A DNA stretch of 64,000 bases from Bowmanella dokdonensis (lineage in GTDB: Bacteria > Pseudomonadota > Gammaproteobacteria > Enterobacterales > Alteromonadaceae): contig NZ_JAFKCV010000004.1 of NCBI RefSeq assembly GCF_017254865.1, positions 427,149 to 491,148 of the forward strand. Direction: 5' to 3'. The notes beneath the pieces are model-generated. The model saw only the letters and a program-made list of their open reading frames with translations, did not search any database and was not told the origin of the DNA. The position numbers were made by a program, and so were the translations under genes. The stretch's first letter is position 1. Every line of letters starts with the position of its first letter. Below, one piece after another: positions 54,306-63,910 of this stretch.

Positions 54306-56273
54306 CTAAAACTTCAGGCTGACGCCAGCCATTGTCCGTCGGCCCCGCTCGTAGTAGGGCTGGGTATTCACCACTTTGCGGGTGGTTTCCGGTTGCCACC
54401 AGGTTTCATCCAGACCGTTCTCTACCGTCAGCCAGCCCTGCCAGGCAGGATTAAAACGGTAGGCCAGGCGGCCACGCAGATTGGTCAGGGTATGATTCTG
54501 CGGGTTAACGTCCAGGGCGTCCTTGTGGTTGTCCCATTGCCGGGCATGCAGAACGTGTATTCCCCACTCCCACTTGCCCTGCCAATCACCCGATAAACCC
54601 AGTTTCAGTAGATGATGGGGCATGCCGCTGGCATTGTCCCCCGCTTCACCTGCCAGGCTGTTTTGCTGATAGGTCCAGGAAAAATCCACCCTCATATGCT
54701 GGTCTGGGGGCTGCCACAGAACTTCCCACTCCAGCCCCTTTAAACGCTGCTGTCCAAAGTTGAAATAGCTGGCCGTCTGGCCGGGTTGCGCCTGGCGTGT
54801 AATGATATCCTCGGTACGGGTATAAAAGACGCTGAAGGCGGTAAACAGGGCAGGGGACCGATAGCCCCATTGCAGATCCCAGGTATCGGCCGTTTCCGGC
54901 GCCAGGTCAGGATTGCCGATCACCACCCCCTGCAGGGCGATGTCCTGCTCCAGCAGGGAAGGGGCCCGGAACGCCTCGGCGTACTGTAATTTGATAAAGG
55001 CGCCGTTCTGCCAGTGGTAGTTGGCCGACATGCGACCAGACAGATGACCCCCTGATCTGTCCGGCTTGTTCCACTGGACCCCGGCAACCAGGGCAAAGGC
55101 CGGGTTAAACTGATGGGACAGCTCGGCGAACCAGCGACTGTGGTGCACCTGATAGTCCGGCACTATGGTCACGTGACCGGTTTGCACATGCTCACCGGCC
55201 GAATCGCCGCTGTTATGTTGCACATCCATGCCGACAATCAGGGATGTCTTTATCGATAAAGCGGTCTGCCAGCTCAGGTCCCATTGCCAGTCCTGTCCGT
55301 CCATATAGCTTGGCTGGGGGCCGGGATTCACATAGTCATTACGCAGCCCATTGTAAGTAAGGCCAAGGGACAGCTCACCGCCAAAAAGCGCCTGGCGGGT
55401 GCTCAGATTCAGCCAGTGCCGTTCCGCTTCAATATGGGCCTGTTCGGTGTACAGGCCGGCTATGGGCAGGGTGCCCACATGGCCGGAGTCACTGTAGGCA
55501 TACAGGTAGCTTAACTGCCAGTCCCGCCAGTCCACGCGGGCCCGGAGCCCCAGGTTTTGCTGGAAGTAATTGCGCCGGTAAGAACTGCCCGTCTCATCGA
55601 AGGCGCTCAGCCAGTTGCTGTCATCCTCGTAATAATGCACGTCCAGACTGGTGTGCCAGGGCTTGCTCCCATAAGCGTGGCTGAATTCCGCACCGGCTTC
55701 TCCATTGCTGCCCAAAGCGGCATGGGCTTGCTGGCCGGTGGGTGGGTTTTTGCGGGTAATAATATTGACCACGCCCGTAAAGGCATTGCTACCGTATTGC
55801 ACCGATCCTGGCCCGCGGATGATCTCGATGCGTTCAATCAGGCGAATGGGAAAAGCGCGCAGAAAAGCCAGGTCCGAGCCGCCGTTCTGAGCCTCGCGAA
55901 GGGGATAGCCGTCAAGCAGAAACAAAACATGGGTATTGTACTGGCCAGGCAGGTCGCCGCGCAGCATCAGGCTGTTGACGGGAAACATATAGGTGCCCAT
56001 GGTCAGGGTGCCGGGCGCCAGCTCCAGTGCATCGGCCAGATCTTTGGCCCCATAAGCGAGGATTTGTTCGCGGCTGACCACCGACAGGATGCCGGCAGCC
56101 CGGGACAGCGTCTGTTCCCGGCGGCTGGAGGTGACCACCTGCACATCGAGCAGTTCCTCAAATGACAGGGAAAACAGCTCTGCCGGGTCGGTTTCCTGCG
56201 CCGACGCACCACAGGCCATCAGGCTCAGCATGGCGACAATGCAACGGCAGGGGGGACGTCTACCTGCAAGCAT
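54306..56273 (-). CDS. TonB-dependent receptor
   Basis: Outer-membrane receptor of about 655 residues. The ATG at 56273 gives a signal peptide ending GASAQ; a GTG at 56291 could add six residues. The plug domain (about 45-160) includes VVTSSRREQTLSRA, TLTMGTYMFPVNSLMLRGDLP (read as VNSLMLRGDLP) and IERIEIIRGPGSVQYGSNAFTGVVNIIT, the colicin-I-receptor-type signature. The barrel ends in MAGVSLKF, with a terminal Phe. The ligand is unknown. A LysR-type regulator is encoded just upstream on the same strand. No Fur-type box was noticed, so iron uptake is not implied. Confidence 0.92.
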   Translation of the reverse strand: MLAGRRPPCRCIVAMLSLMACGASAQETDPAELFSLSFEELLDVQVVTSSRREQTLSRAAGILSVVSREQILAYGAKDLADALELAPGTLTMGTYMFPVNSLMLRGDLPGQYNTHVLFLLDGYPLREAQNGGSDLAFLRAFPIRLIERIEIIRGPGSVQYGSNAFTGVVNIITRKNPPTGQQAHAALGSNGEAGAEFSHAYGSKPWHTSLDVHYYEDDSNWLSAFDETGSSYRRNYFQQNLGLRARVDWRDWQLSYLYAYSDSGHVGTLPIAGLYTEQAHIEAERHWLNLSTRQALFGGELSLGLTYNGLRNDYVNPGPQPSYMDGQDWQWDLSWQTALSIKTSLIVGMDVQHNSGDSAGEHVQTGHVTIVPDYQVHHSRWFAELSHQFNPAFALVAGVQWNKPDRSGGHLSGRMSANYHWQNGAFIKLQYAEAFRAPSLLEQDIALQGVVIGNPDLAPETADTWDLQWGYRSPALFTAFSVFYTRTEDIITRQAQPGQTASYFNFGQQRLKGLEWEVLWQPPDQHMRVDFSWTYQQNSLAGEAGDNASGMPHHLLKLGLSGDWQGKWEWGIHVLHARQWDNHKDALDVNPQNHTLTNLRGRLAYRFNPAWQGWLTVENGLDETWWQPETTRKVVNTQPYYERGRRTMAGVSLKF

Positions 56274-56370
56274 GGAGTAATTCACAAACACAGGGTATTG
56301 AATTTAAAGCTAATTCAGAAAGTTGCCTGACGCAAACCGGTTTGCGTCCTTTATACCGACATCTGATGAG

Positions 56371-57228
56371 TTAATTCGACAGATAGCCCAGTCGCGAGCG
56401 AATGAATTCCGCCAGCTTGCGACTGGCCTGGGGATGTTTGTTGGACTGGATAAACAGGTTGATGCCCACCTTGCCCAGCGTCGGCAGCGATTTGTGCCGG
56501 ATTGGCGCAAGATCCGCAGGCAGGGTACTGCGAGCCAGCACCGTCACGCCCAACCCTTCCTTGAGGGCCGCAGTGATCCCACCGATATCGGCATTGGTAT
56601 AACTGATGCGCCAGCGCTGACCGGCCCCCTGCAGTCTGTCCAGGGCCCGTTGCCGGTAGATACAGCCCTTGGGCGCCACCACCAGGGCGATTTGTTCTTC
56701 CACAAGGCGGTAGCTGGGGCTGGCCACCCACACCAGCTCATCCTGCAGCAGGGTTTCGGGCTGGTTATCTGTGGCCATGTCATCCAGGGCCAGGATCAGA
56801 TCAAACTGCTTGCGCTTGTCCTTATCCAGCAGCGACTTGCTCAAATCGCAGGTCACCTCTAACGTTACATCCGGATAGGCCTTGGAAAAATCCCCGATAA
56901 TACTGGGCAGCAGGCGGGTGGCGAATTCGCTGGGCAGGCCCAGGCGCAATTGTCCTGATAACTGGCTTTGTTCAAACTGACGGAAAATATCGTCATTGAT
57001 GCCCAGCATCTGTACCGCATGCTGGTATAGCTGCATGCCATCGGCATTGACCTGCTGGCGCTGGCCCTGGCGGCTGAACAGCTTGCGGCCAAGCTGCTCT
57101 TCCAGGCGTTTGATCTGCAGACTGATGGCCGGCTGGGAACGGCCCAGATAGTCGCCGGCCCGGGCGTAGCCGCCCAGATCCACTACCGCCACAAAGGCGC
57201 GCAAATTATCTAATGACAGTTGTTTCAT
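56371..57228 (-). CDS. LysR-family transcriptional regulator
   Basis: Regulator of 285 residues. From the ATG at 57228 the N-terminal helix-turn-helix reads LRAFVAVVDLGGYARAGDYLGRSQPAISLQI (blocks: AFVAVVDLGG, SQPAISLQIKRLEEQLG), the standard LysR DNA-binding domain. About residues 90-285 form the substrate-binding domain (LRLGLPSEFATRLLPSII). The effector is unknown. It is followed 97 bases later by the TonB receptor in the same direction, which may be its target. A heptanucleotide tandem repeat lies 126 bases upstream of its start. Confidence 0.93.
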   Translation of the reverse strand: MKQLSLDNLRAFVAVVDLGGYARAGDYLGRSQPAISLQIKRLEEQLGRKLFSRQGQRQQVNADGMQLYQHAVQMLGINDDIFRQFEQSQLSGQLRLGLPSEFATRLLPSIIGDFSKAYPDVTLEVTCDLSKSLLDKDKRKQFDLILALDDMATDNQPETLLQDELVWVASPSYRLVEEQIALVVAPKGCIYRQRALDRLQGAGQRWRISYTNADIGGITAALKEGLGVTVLARSTLPADLAPIRHKSLPTLGKVGINLFIQSNKHPQASRKLAEFIRSRLGYLSN

Positions 57229-57353
57229 GGTTTTTGTGTAAGGGGTGAAGGGAGAGGGTCCGAACTGACAATGCAACGAATAATTCAGACAAGGGAGACA
57301 AAAAGTCATGGGTGGCGCAATAAAAGTTGCGACCTGTGGAGTGATGACCACAA

Positions 57354-57416
57354 TCGCCTCACGCCTCACGCCTCACGCCTCACGCCTCACGCCTCACGCC
57401 TCACGCCTAACGCCTC
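57354..57416. repeat. Heptanucleotide tandem repeat, nine copies
   Basis: The unit ACGCCTC is repeated head to tail eight times from 57361 to 57416, the seventh copy ending in A (ACGCCTA), with a degenerate copy (TCGCCTC) just before. As the unit is seven bases, copy-number changes would shift spacing by a partial helical turn. It lies between the LysR and gcvT promoters. Confidence 0.95.
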
Positions 57417-57491
57417 ATCCCGATATCAGCATATTTAATGATGGCGGAATAATACATAACAAATCTTAATCTATCCATTTAGATTTCCAAT

Positions 57492-57520
57492 TTGTTGGGG
57501 CCGGACGCAACTCCTATAAT
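57492..57520 (+). promoter_or_regulatory. Sigma-70-type promoter of gcvT
   Basis: TTGTTG (57492-57497), a 17-base spacer and TATAAT (57515-57520). The -10 hexamer is an exact consensus match and the start would fall near 57527, about 30 bases before the gcvT start codon. Confidence 0.75.
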
Positions 57521-57556
57521 CAGGCCACTTTTTGATCCTAATCTTCAGGTAACGCT

Positions 57557-58639
57557 ATGACCAACAAGACAGTCCTGCATGCCAAACACCTGGAAGCCGG
57601 TGCCAAAATGGTCGACTTCCACGGCTGGGAAATGCCCATCCATTACGGTTCACAGATTGAAGAGCACCACGCAGTGCGCCGTGATGCCGGCATGTTTGAT
57701 GTGTCCCACATGACCATTGTCGATGTCAAAGGTCCCCAGGCCAAGGCCTACCTGCGTTACCTGCTGGCCAACGACGTGGCCAAGCTCAAAGACAAGGGCA
57801 AGGCCCTGTACAGCGGCTTGCTCAACGAACAGGGCGGGGTGGTGGACGATTTGATTGTCTATTACTTTGCCGATGACGATTACCGCCTGGTGGTGAACTC
57901 CGCCACCCGCGAAAAAGACATGAACTGGCTGAACAAGGTCGCCGACGGTTTCAACGTGACCATCACCGAGCAGCCGGATCTGGCCATGATTGCCGTGCAG
58001 GGCCCCAATGCCAAAGAAAAGGCCGGCAGTCTGTTCAGCGACGAGCAAAAAGCCGCCGTGGAAGGCATGAAGCCGTTTTTCGGCGTACAGGCCGGTGATC
58101 TGTTTATCGCCACCACCGGTTATACCGGCGAAGCCGGCTATGAAATCATGGTGCCCGCCGACCAGGCCCCCGGCTTCTGGGATCGCCTGAAGATGTCCGA
58201 TATTCAGCCCTGTGGCCTGGGCGCCCGGGATACCCTGCGCCTGGAGGCGGGCATGAACCTGTACGGCCAGGATATGGACGAGAACACCTCGCCCCTGGCA
58301 GCGAATATGGGCTGGACCATCAGTTGGTTGCCTGAAGAGCGTGATTTTATGGGGCGCTCAGCCCTGGAAGAGTACAACCGCAGCGGCAAAGAAAAGCTGG
58401 TGGGGCTGGTGATGGAAGAAAAGGGCGTACTTCGAAGCGGCCTGAAGGTGAAGGTCGAGGGTGGCGAAGGGGTGATCACTTCTGGTACCTTCTCACCGAC
58501 CCTGGGTTACAGCATCGCCATGGCCCGGGTGCCCACCACTGTAGGCCAGACGGCCGAAGTGGAAATGCGCAAAAAGTGGGTTACAGTAAAAGTGGTCAAG
58601 CCCAGCTTCGTCCGCAACGGCAAAAAAGTTGAACAGTGA
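57557..58639 (+). CDS. gcvT: Glycine cleavage system T protein (aminomethyltransferase)
   Basis: Transfers the methylene group from the aminomethyl-lipoyl H protein to tetrahydrofolate, releasing ammonia. At 360 residues it matches E. coli GcvT nearly throughout: [55 protein letters not shown] and [20 protein letters not shown] [18 protein letters not shown]. The catalytic Asp lies in MFDVSHM. It is first in gcvT-gcvH-gcvP and has its own strong promoter. The 109-base gap to gcvH contains a palindromic repeat. Confidence 0.98.
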   Translation: MTNKTVLHAKHLEAGAKMVDFHGWEMPIHYGSQIEEHHAVRRDAGMFDVSHMTIVDVKGPQAKAYLRYLLANDVAKLKDKGKALYSGLLNEQGGVVDDLIVYYFADDDYRLVVNSATREKDMNWLNKVADGFNVTITEQPDLAMIAVQGPNAKEKAGSLFSDEQKAAVEGMKPFFGVQAGDLFIATTGYTGEAGYEIMVPADQAPGFWDRLKMSDIQPCGLGARDTLRLEAGMNLYGQDMDENTSPLAANMGWTISWLPEERDFMGRSALEEYNRSGKEKLVGLVMEEKGVLRSGLKVKVEGGEGVITSGTFSPTLGYSIAMARVPTTVGQTAEVEMRKKWVTVKVVKPSFVRNGKKVEQ

Positions 58640-58648
58640 TAAGTGATT

Positions 58649-58735
58649 AAAAATGGGGTCGGAGTCCAATTATCTCTGGTCCCATAAGAACAAATAAGAA
58701 GAGGGCAGATTCGTTTGGACTCTGGCCCCATTTTT
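58649..58735. repeat. REP-like palindromic repeat, long form, between gcvT and gcvH
   Basis: An 87-base element bounded by 21-base inverted arms (58649-58669 and 58715-58735) that match at 19 of 21 positions. The left arm reads AAAAATGGGGTCGGAGTCCA. This ATGGGGTC-CCCCAT pattern is the kind moved by REP-associated (IS200-like) tyrosine transposases. The 3' arm ends ATTTTT, so the folded RNA also resembles a terminator inside the operon. Confidence 0.8.
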
Positions 58736-58748
58736 AAGAGGAATTCCA

Positions 58749-59138
58749 ATGAGTAACATCCCGTCTGAATTGCGTTATGCCGCGTCTCACGAGTGGGTCC
58801 GTCCTGAAGGCGACGGCACTTACACTGTCGGCATTTCCGAGCATGCCCAGGAACTGCTGGGCGATATGGTGTTTGTTGAGCTGCCGGAAGTGGGCTCCAC
58901 CGTTGCCGCCGGCGACGACGTGGCCGTAGCCGAGTCGGTCAAGGCCGCCTCTGATGTCTATGCCCCCATCGGCGGAGAGATTATCGCCGTGAACGAAGAC
59001 CTCGAAGAGTCTCCTGAGCTGGTCAATACCGACCCTTACGGTGACGGCTGGATGTTCCGTATCAAAGCCGAGGACGACAGCGAGTTTAACGACCTGCTGG
59101 ATGCCGAAGGCTACGAAAGCAGCATAGAAGAAGATTGA
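58749..59138 (+). CDS. gcvH: Glycine cleavage system H protein
   Basis: Lipoyl-carrying shuttle protein of 129 residues. The lipoylated Lys lies in [16 protein letters not shown]. Other conserved blocks are [22 protein letters not shown] (read as [10 protein letters not shown]) and [20 protein letters not shown]. The length is typical (about 129). An AGAGG-type site precedes the ATG. It is flanked on both sides by copies of a REP-like repeat, which is unusual within this operon. Confidence 0.98.
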   Translation: MSNIPSELRYAASHEWVRPEGDGTYTVGISEHAQELLGDMVFVELPEVGSTVAAGDDVAVAESVKAASDVYAPIGGEIIAVNEDLEESPELVNTDPYGDGWMFRIKAEDDSEFNDLLDAEGYESSIEED

Positions 59139-59153
59139 TTCTTTACCAGAAAG

Positions 59154-59184
59154 ATGGGGTCGACGCGAGTCTGGCCCCATTTTT
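59154..59184. repeat. REP-like palindromic repeat, short form, between gcvH and gcvP
   Basis: A collapsed version of the repeat before gcvH: ATGGGGTCG at one end and CTGGCCCCATTTTTA at the other, with only a GACGCGAGTC core. ATGGGG pairs with CCCCAT and GAC with GTC around a GCGA tetraloop. It ends in a T tract, so it could act as an attenuator between gcvH and gcvP. Confidence 0.72.
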
Positions 59185-59328
59185 ATTGGCCCGGCAACAA
59201 AGCAGTTACAAAGCCCGAAGAGCAAGGCTTTCAAAGGTTTAAAACTTTTCGTTCTTTATCTTTGCAAGGCACTGACCCTGATGACTGACCGGTAACACGG
59301 TCGGCCTGAACCCAAACCGAGATGCAAA

Positions 59329-62220
59329 ATGTCTGATACCAACCTCTCTCTGTCACAACTGGAACAAAAGCAGGATTTTGTTCGTCGTCACATTGGACCC
59401 GGTGAAGCCGAAATGGCCAGCATGCTGGAAACCGTGGGCGCCAGTTCCCTGGACGATCTGATTCAGCAGACGGTACCGGCCGCCATTCGCCTGCCACAGC
59501 CGCTGAAGCTGGGAGAGAGTCAGACAGAAACTGAAGCCCTGGCCAACCTCAAAGCCATGGCCAAAAAGAACAAGATTTTTCGTTCTCACATCGGCATGGG
59601 CTATCACGACACCCTTACGCCCAACGTGATCCTGCGTAACGTGCTGGAAAATCCCGGCTGGTATACCGCCTATACCCCCTACCAGCCTGAAATCGCCCAG
59701 GGCCGTCTGCAGGCGCTGCTGAACTTCCAGCAGATGACCATTGACCTGACCGGGCTGCCGCTGGCCTCTGCCTCCCTGCTGGACGAGGGTACCGCGGCCG
59801 CCGAAGCCATGGCACTGGCCAAGCGCGTGTCCAAGAACAAGAAAGCCAACCTGTTCTTTATTGCCGACGACGTGCATCCGCAGACCATCAATGTGGTGCA
59901 GACCCGCGCCGAGATGTTCGGCTTTGAAACCCTGGTCGCCCCGGCCGACGAGGCAACCCAGCACGACCTGTTCGGTGCGTTGCTGCAATACCCCGGGACC
60001 ACGGGTGCCATCACCCATCTTGAGACCCTGATCAAGGATCTGCAGGCCAATAAAACCGTGGTCACAGTGGCCGCCGATATCATGAGCCTGGTGTTGCTCA
60101 AATCCCCCGGTGAGATGGGCGCCGATGCCGTGCTTGGCAGTGCCCAGCGCTTTGGCGTACCCATGGGCTACGGTGGTCCACACGCGGCGTTTTTCGCCAC
60201 CCGTGACGAGCACAAGCGTTCCCTGCCCGGCCGGATTATCGGCGTGTCCCAGGATACCCGCGGCAAGCCTGCCCTGCGTATGGCCCTGCAAACCCGTGAG
60301 CAGCATATCCGCCGCGAAAAGGCCAACTCCAACATCTGTACCGCTCAGGTGCTGCTGGCCAATATGGCCTCTTTCTACGCCGTGTATCACGGTCCTAAGG
60401 GCCTGAAGACCATCGCCAGCCGCATCCACCGGATGACCGATATTCTGGCCACCGGCCTCAAGCAAAAAGGCCTGGCCCTGCTTAACTCCACCTGGTTTGA
60501 CACCATCACGGTGAAGGTGGACAACAAGGACGAGATTGTGAAGCGTGCCCTGGCCGCCGAGGTCAACCTGCGCACCGATTTGGACGGCATGCTGGGGGTC
60601 AGCCTGGATGAAACCACCACCCGTGCCGATATTGCCAAGCTGTTTGATATCTTCCTGGGGGAGGGACATGGCCTGGAGGTGGCGAAACTGGATGCAGCCA
60701 TCACCACCGAAGGCAGCCACTCGATTCCTTTAGAGCTGCTGCGCACCACGGACATCCTGACCCACGAGGTGTTCAACAGTTATCACAGTGAGACCGAGAT
60801 GCTGCGCTATATCAAGTCCCTGGAAGACAAGGACCTGGCGCTGAACCACTCGATGATTTCCTTAGGCTCCTGCACCATGAAGCTTAACGCCACCGCCGAG
60901 ATGATCCCGGTGACCTGGCCGGAGTTCGGCAAACTGCATCCGTTTGCGCCTGTCGATCAGGCCCAGGGCTATCAGGAAATGATTAACGAGTTGTCCGACG
61001 CCCTGATTGAAATCACCGGCTATGACAATCTGTCGATGCAGCCCAACTCCGGTGCCCAGGGCGAATACGCCGGCCTGATTGCGATTCGCAAGTACCATGA
61101 GAGCCGCGGCGATGCGCACCGCAATATCTGTTTGATCCCAAGCTCTGCCCACGGCACCAACCCGGCCTCGGCGCAGATGATTGGTTACAAGGTCGTGGTG
61201 GTGGATTGCGACAAGAACGGTAACGTGGACCTGGCGGATCTGAAAGCCAAAGCCGCCGAGATGGCCGAAAACCTGGCCTGTATCATGGTGACTTACCCGT
61301 CCACCCACGGCGTGTACGAAGAGACCATCAAGCAGGTGTGCGATATCGTGCATGAGCACGGCGGCCAGGTGTATATGGACGGCGCCAACATGAACGCCCA
61401 GGTGGGCCTGACCAGCCCCGGCCATATCGGCTCGGATGTGTCGCACCTGAACCTGCACAAAACCTTCTGTATCCCGCACGGCGGCGGTGGCCCCGGCATG
61501 GGTCCCATCGGTGTGAAATCGCACCTGGCGCCTTTCCTGCCCAACCACCCGGTGGTGGCTATCGATGTCACCGGTCGTGACAACGGTGCGGTGTCTGCCG
61601 CCCCTTGGGGTAGCGCCAGTATCCTGCCCATCAGCTATATGTACATCAAGATGATGGGTGGCGAAGGCCTGAAAAAAGCCACCGAAGTGGCGATTTTAAA
61701 CGCCAACTATGTGGCTAAGCGTCTGACCGGTCATTTCCCGGTACTGTACAAAGGCCGGAATGACCGGGTGGCCCACGAGTGCATTATCGATCTGCGTGAT
61801 CTGAAAGAAGCCTCAGGCGTCACCGAAATGGACGTGGCCAAACGTCTGAATGACTACGGCTTCCACGCCCCGACCATGAGCTTCCCGGTCGCCGGTACAT
61901 TGATGATCGAGCCCACCGAATCCGAAGCCAAGGCCGAGCTGGATCGTTTCTGCGATGCCATGATCAGCATCCGCGAAGAAATCGCCAAGGTGGAAAGCGG
62001 CGAGTGGAACGACACCGACAACCCGCTGCATAACGCCCCGCATACGCTGGACGATATCTGTGATGAAAGCTGGAACCGCAGTTACAGCCGCACCCTGGCC
62101 GCTTACCCGGCCGATGCGGTACGCCGCAACAAGTTCTGGCCCACAGTGAACCGTATTGATGATGTGTTTGGGGACCGGAATCTAGTGTGTTCCTGCCCGG
62201 CGACGGACACCTACCGATAG
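59329..62220 (+). CDS. gcvP: Glycine dehydrogenase (decarboxylating), P protein
   Basis: PLP enzyme that decarboxylates glycine and loads the H protein. At 963 residues it is the single-chain form (E. coli 957). The PLP Lys is Lys711 in [17 protein letters not shown]. The N-terminal [40 protein letters not shown] [14 protein letters not shown] and C-terminal [16 protein letters not shown] are all standard. The 190-base gap after gcvH contains the short REP-like hairpin, so separate control of gcvP is possible. A strong terminator follows. Confidence 0.98.
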   Translation: MSDTNLSLSQLEQKQDFVRRHIGPGEAEMASMLETVGASSLDDLIQQTVPAAIRLPQPLKLGESQTETEALANLKAMAKKNKIFRSHIGMGYHDTLTPNVILRNVLENPGWYTAYTPYQPEIAQGRLQALLNFQQMTIDLTGLPLASASLLDEGTAAAEAMALAKRVSKNKKANLFFIADDVHPQTINVVQTRAEMFGFETLVAPADEATQHDLFGALLQYPGTTGAITHLETLIKDLQANKTVVTVAADIMSLVLLKSPGEMGADAVLGSAQRFGVPMGYGGPHAAFFATRDEHKRSLPGRIIGVSQDTRGKPALRMALQTREQHIRREKANSNICTAQVLLANMASFYAVYHGPKGLKTIASRIHRMTDILATGLKQKGLALLNSTWFDTITVKVDNKDEIVKRALAAEVNLRTDLDGMLGVSLDETTTRADIAKLFDIFLGEGHGLEVAKLDAAITTEGSHSIPLELLRTTDILTHEVFNSYHSETEMLRYIKSLEDKDLALNHSMISLGSCTMKLNATAEMIPVTWPEFGKLHPFAPVDQAQGYQEMINELSDALIEITGYDNLSMQPNSGAQGEYAGLIAIRKYHESRGDAHRNICLIPSSAHGTNPASAQMIGYKVVVVDCDKNGNVDLADLKAKAAEMAENLACIMVTYPSTHGVYEETIKQVCDIVHEHGGQVYMDGANMNAQVGLTSPGHIGSDVSHLNLHKTFCIPHGGGGPGMGPIGVKSHLAPFLPNHPVVAIDVTGRDNGAVSAAPWGSASILPISYMYIKMMGGEGLKKATEVAILNANYVAKRLTGHFPVLYKGRNDRVAHECIIDLRDLKEASGVTEMDVAKRLNDYGFHAPTMSFPVAGTLMIEPTESEAKAELDRFCDAMISIREEIAKVESGEWNDTDNPLHNAPHTLDDICDESWNRSYSRTLAAYPADAVRRNKFWPTVNRIDDVFGDRNLVCSCPATDTYR

Positions 62221-62290
62221 TAAAAAAAGCAGTTATTTCAGTAACATAGTTACCTGAATAAGCTTAGGCTATAACGGTCAAAAAGATGCA

Positions 62291-62322
62291 AAATGCCCTC
62301 TTAACCGAGGGCATTTTTGTTT
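62291..62322 (+). terminator. Intrinsic terminator of the gcv operon
   Basis: AAATGCCCTC / GAGGGCATTT form a 10-bp stem with a 6-base loop, followed by TTGTTTG. It lies 70 bases after the gcvP stop. Confidence 0.95.
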
Positions 62323-62806
62323 GTATTGTTTATGGGGTTGGGTCGTGAAAGCCTTCATCCCGAACTCGTTTCGGGATCTCTATCAGAAATACACAATACT
62401 TCTGTGTCTAAAACCAAATAAAGAAGACCAAAAGGCAGCGCCGGATTGGCCTTCGCAGACACGCCGTGAACCCCTCCCTGGGGGCTTCTCTTCGCCATCC
62501 CTGTCTCAGAGAGTCTGCGAAGGCCAATCCAACACTGCCTCCCACCCTTTTCTCTATCTGTAAGAAAAAGGTTTGCAGGCGGGCCCTCTGCTCACGCAGA
62601 GGGCCGCTGAAACTGGGTTTTTCACCTGCCTGCAGAGGTAAGCGCTTAATTTTTATAAAAATTTGACCAGGAGGTGAGAGGAAGTGTTTACTGGTGACAC
62701 TTTGATGGGCGGGGTGAGCTAAGAGTGGGACAGTGCACGGTGCAAGACCTGACCACGTGTGGTTGTGTTAAATGTCAGAATATTGTTTTCAACAAGGAAG
62801 AACTTG
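62323..62806. other. Hairpin-rich spacer between gcvP and the helicase gene, no gene seen
   Basis: Short frames here are not convincing genes. It holds three inverted repeats: ATCCCGAA/TTCGGGAT (62357-62377), the 28-base arms at 62433-62540, and a perfect 10-bp hairpin GGCCCTCTGC/GCAGAGGGCC (62582-62605). From about 62640 the sequence becomes AT-rich. The last 60 bases hold the helicase leader with its AAGGAAG site. Confidence 0.7.
62433..62540. repeat. Inverted repeat with 28-base arms
   Basis: Arms 62433-62460 and 62513-62540 match at 25 of 28 positions, with 18 perfect (GGATTGGCCTTCGCAGAC). The 52-base interior has a smaller CCCTCCCTGGGGG fold. The make-up is that of a small dispersed mobile repeat or MITE. 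Confidence 0.75.
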
Positions 62807-63910
62807 ATGCAAGAAATAAAAATTAAAAGTAGCACCGTAACTTGGCAACCAATAAATGACCAACAAAGCTCAGCAGAAGATATATTTGAATCATGGTGTA
62901 AATCTAATTTTTCTTTTATTGAGGAAAACGAGAAACTAGGTGTCGCTGGACTAAGACCTCCACAATTGGGCGGAATATTCGCTGCTCTCGGCTATGAAAG
63001 GTCGGATGAAAAAAGTGCTGCAACTGTTGTCATGCCAACGGGGACAGGAAAAACAGAGACAATTCTATCTATAGTGGTTGCAGGTAAGTTCAAAAAAACT
63101 CTTGTTATTGTCCCATCTGATGCCTTAAGGGAACAAACTAAAAATAAATTTGTTCAGCTTGGTTTGCTTAGAAAATTGAGGCTTGTTAGTGATGAAGTTT
63201 TTAATCCAATCGTATCAACTATAAAACATGGTATAGATGAACCTTCCGATTTATCAAAAATCCTTAATGCTAATGTGCTAATTGCATCAGCAGCCTCTCT
63301 ATCTAAATTTTCTAAAGAGTATTTCGACAAACTTACGCAGGAATGTACTCATTTGATTGTTGACGAAGCTCATCATGTTACAGCTACTACATGGGCACAA
63401 GTTAAGTCTAGCTTCCGAGATAAATCTGTATTCCAATTTACTGCAACTTCATTTAGAAGTGATGGTTCGAGAGTAGAAGGTAAAATTATATTTAATTACC
63501 CATTAAAAAAAGCTCAAGATGATGGATACTTTAAGCCTATAGAGTTTCACCCTGTGCGAGAGTTTGTTGAGGAAAAGTCAGATGAAGCTATAGCCAAAAA
63601 AGCTATTTCTATACTCAGAAAGGACTTAGACAAAAAACTTGACCACATTGTTATGGCAAGAACATCATCGAAAAAACGAGCAAAAGAGGTATTTGAGATC
63701 TACGCAAAGGAAAAAGATCTTAATCCTGTTTTGATTGATAGTAACACTAAAGGTAAGTCAAAAGTACTTGAAGCACTTAGAAATGGAGAGCACAAAGTTA
63801 TTGTTTGTGTAAACATGCTTGGCGAAGGTTTCGACCTTCCTCAACTTAAGATTTCTGCGATTCATGATCCACATGACCTTTCCCCGAGATTAGTACCAAT
63901 CCCTCAATGA
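62807..63910 (+). pseudogene. DEAH-box superfamily 2 helicase, cut off by an IS3-family insertion
   Basis: N-terminal part (368 codons) of a superfamily 2 helicase. The ATG at 62807 has AAGGAAG upstream. Walker A is MPTGTGKTE (Lys82), the DEAH box is LIVDEAHHV (residues 186-189), motif III reads FTATS, and the second RecA domain keeps VCVNMLGEGFDLP. The natural frame ends at IHDPH near 63873. The next 11 codons and the stop come from the inserted element, so motif VI (the arginine finger) is missing. The gene is markedly AT-rich compared with the rest of the window and was probably acquired, perhaps from a defence or mobile cassette. Confidence 0.82.

Larger units (their letters stand above)
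57229..57556. other. Regulatory spacer between the LysR gene and gcvT
   Basis: A 328-base non-coding stretch between divergent genes. It holds the heptanucleotide repeat and the gcvT promoter described separately. I looked for a glycine riboswitch, common before gcvT, and found no matching aptamer sequence. The first 120 bases show nothing else recognisable. Confidence 0.6.

Noticed and set aside
57361..57416. Possible CRISPR array
   Set aside because: The unit is only 7 bases and there are no spacers between copies.
57421..57556. Glycine riboswitch before gcvT
   Set aside because: No tandem aptamer blocks are present; only a plain promoter is visible in the short leader.
59353..60720. Antisense open frame of 455 codons opposite gcvP
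   Set aside because: gcvP is unmistakable on the other strand; the antisense translation is Gly/His/Gln-rich without any domain.
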